Shown here piece by piece: positions 62,384-64,000 of a stretch of 64,000 nucleotides of DNA (its first letter is position 1; each line of letters begins with the position of its first letter). Origin of the DNA: Sitta carolinensis (lineage: Eukaryota; Chordata; Aves; Passeriformes; Sittidae); the NCBI GenBank assembly GCA_032173965.1, contig CM063284.1, forward strand, positions 110,768,410 through 110,832,409. Reading direction: 5' to 3'. The notes under the pieces are model-generated. The model had not been told where the DNA came from. It made no database searches and worked only from the letters and a program-made list of their open reading frames with translations. A program made the translations under genes and the position numbers.

Positions 62384-63560
62384 ATGATTACAGTAGCAGA
62401 TGCTAACTCTAGGAGCTTGGGCTCCATATCCAAATGTTCATCTGGCTCAATCAAAATGAACAAAAGCTTCTCCAAAGGGAGGGCTAACATCTCCAGGGCT
62501 GAGTGGGCATTGACAGCAGTCCAGAGTGTCTTCTTCACATGCAGGAACTATACTCTCAGGAACAGTTATTTCCAAAAGGTCCACTCACTTAAAGTATTCA
62601 ACATGGAAAATTAAAGAAAACTGTTCTCTTTGGAAGAAAGCTTGCTATGAAATCATCCTGGGAGAAGTTAATTCAGTTCTTCATAGAGCACAAGAGCTTA
62701 TGGCATCAGGATGTTCATCTTGGATGTCTGTAGGGCTGGCTTCAACACCCATTTCAGCTTCAAGTGTGTGCTGGAACATGTCAAACACATTCAACACCTT
62801 GTGGAAAATGTGGCTCTGGTCCAGGACTTCTGTAGCCACTGAACAAGTAAAGGAGGCCTCAATATTAATGCCTCAAGGACAGACATAAAGCTGCCATTTG
62901 GCCACATTTGTCTGTGGTCAGACTTCCTGTAATTTTTCCTCTGAGGAGCTTGCTTTCAATATTGCCAAGTCCCAAGGGCTCGCAGATCACAAGTCTACAC
63001 TACAGAACAGTCATGAGATGCTAGAGGTACCCAGCTTTCAGGCTTGCTGCATGTTGTTTTCTGCAGCTGTGAGCCATGCAGAATTTCTTTGTTCTTTTGC
63101 AGAGCAAGAGAGTCTCTTCAACCTCCTGTTTCCAGTAGTAGGGCCTCCTAAGGAAAAAATACCAAATGTTGTGACACCCTGAGAAGAAAATTCTCTTGTC
63201 CTGATGGAGTGGTAGAGGTACAGCCAAAAGGAAAGCTCTTTAAGGTGGGCATATAGTGTAGAGACCCTAAAACTTAGAGATGCATTTGGGAATATGTGCA
63301 GATGATTATTTTCAGTAACAAATTAATTTCGTATGAAAGAAGAAAATCAGCTCCTTTAGCCAGAAGCTCAGGGCCTCTGGTGGCTCTTAGAGATGTTAAG
63401 TCTTTGAGCTGAAAGAGGGCACAGCTTCTTCCAACAGATTTGTCGCCCAATAAACCTGTGCTGGGATAGTCTGTAGCTCTGAACATCAAAGACTGAAGCT
63501 CCTATCCAGATGCTGAGATAAGGAAAAGCTCTTCTCTGTGATTCTACCACCTCCTCTATC
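62384..63560 (-). pseudogene. Possible decayed coding sequence, unidentified, minus strand
   Basis: Over about 1.2 kb both strands are unusually poor in stops. On the minus strand several long segments in shifting frames have protein-like composition. They include a 60-residue acidic segment around 62,690-62,880 (containing FDMFQHTLEAEMGVEASPTD), another around 62,460-62,570 (containing LEITVPESIVPACEEDTL), and an upstream segment around 63,280-63,490 (ending GPELLAKGADFLLSYEINLL). Frame changes and isolated stops separate them, as in a decaying retrocopy. The plus strand is also open over 218 codons (62,526-63,182) with one stop, which may be its shadow or the true sense. I do not recognise the protein family. 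Chance remains a real alternative. Confidence 0.25.
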
Positions 63561-64000
63561 AACTTCAGGCTATGCTAATTAATTAATCTATGACAAGACA
63601 CCTCCCTCCCTGCTTACCTGTCCCACATAGCCCAAGTGTCGTATACTTGCTTTTGTGTTTGTGAATATGTAGAAATGCACACACAGAGACACACCTAAAG
63701 TAATTCATGTCTGTTGTTAGACACAAATTATTGAGTTGAATTACTTTGTTTTTCATGATTTCCAGAAAGAAAAATGACTAATGAAAAGATGAAATGTCAT
63801 GAGCTCTTCTATTAAAGATAAGTGACCTAAGAAGTGCTGTCAGATTGGGTGAAGGAGAGTAAAACAAGTGCTAACTGCAAGTCTCCCCTTCCTTTTGCTG
63901 GGCAGGTAGTCTGTTAATGGTGTCAAATTGTGTGCTCTTCTTAGGAGATGCTGAAGCAGCTCTGGCTGCTTCTGAGGCCAGCCACTGCGGCCTCATTGAA
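63561..64000. other. Non-genic stretch
   Basis: AT-rich end of the window; no gene, repeat or regulatory element recognised. Confidence 0.6.

Overview
The window reads as nuclear DNA of a bird. The evidence is its dispersed repeats: five copies or fragments of the CR1 LINE family, three of them long and unmistakable (23,703-24,140; 26,837-27,279; 43,760-45,100), and one solo LTR of a widespread avian endogenous-retrovirus family (39,623-40,603, minus strand). The rest is AT-rich sequence full of stop codons, as expected for intergenic or intronic DNA on a large avian chromosome. I see nothing prokaryotic: no operons, no ribosome binding sites, no rRNA, tRNA or CRISPR array. I cannot name the species or chromosome.

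Layout. 1-2.9 kb: AT-rich DNA, then a compact CpG island (about 2,100-2,445) with GC boxes, followed by a possible short exon with good splice signals (2,779-2,867). This is the only convincing promoter-like place in the window. 2.9-23.7 kb: nothing clearly genic; a degraded CR1 tail (10.7-10.9 kb), low-complexity tracts, and a possible terminal exon or retrocopy with a poly(A) signal (12.7-13.0 kb). 23.7-28.3 kb: a cluster of three plus-strand CR1 fragments. Between them lie a 79-bp pure A/T tract bounded by 10-bp direct repeats and a nearly perfect 30-bp foldback with a 4-nt loop (26,371-26,434). 28.3-39.6 kb: unannotated DNA with a GC-rich patch (30.25-30.61 kb), a strong G-quadruplex motif and a TA/TG microsatellite (36.9-37.0 kb). 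39.6-45.1 kb: the solo LTR and the longest CR1 copy, which has internal deletions and a lost catalytic Asp codon. 45.1-64 kb: mostly nothing recognisable; a G16 homopolymer, a possible internal exon (59.08-59.18 kb), a 140-codon AT-rich open frame (61.5-62.0 kb) and a stretch at 62.4-63.6 kb that is unusually poor in stops on both strands and may be an old pseudogene.

No complete protein-coding gene was recognised. The functional elements with most support are the CpG island and the repeats; the exon candidates rest on splice-signal shape and open frame only. I found no clear previously undescribed biological system. The best leads are the 26.4-kb foldback and the CpG island/exon pair.
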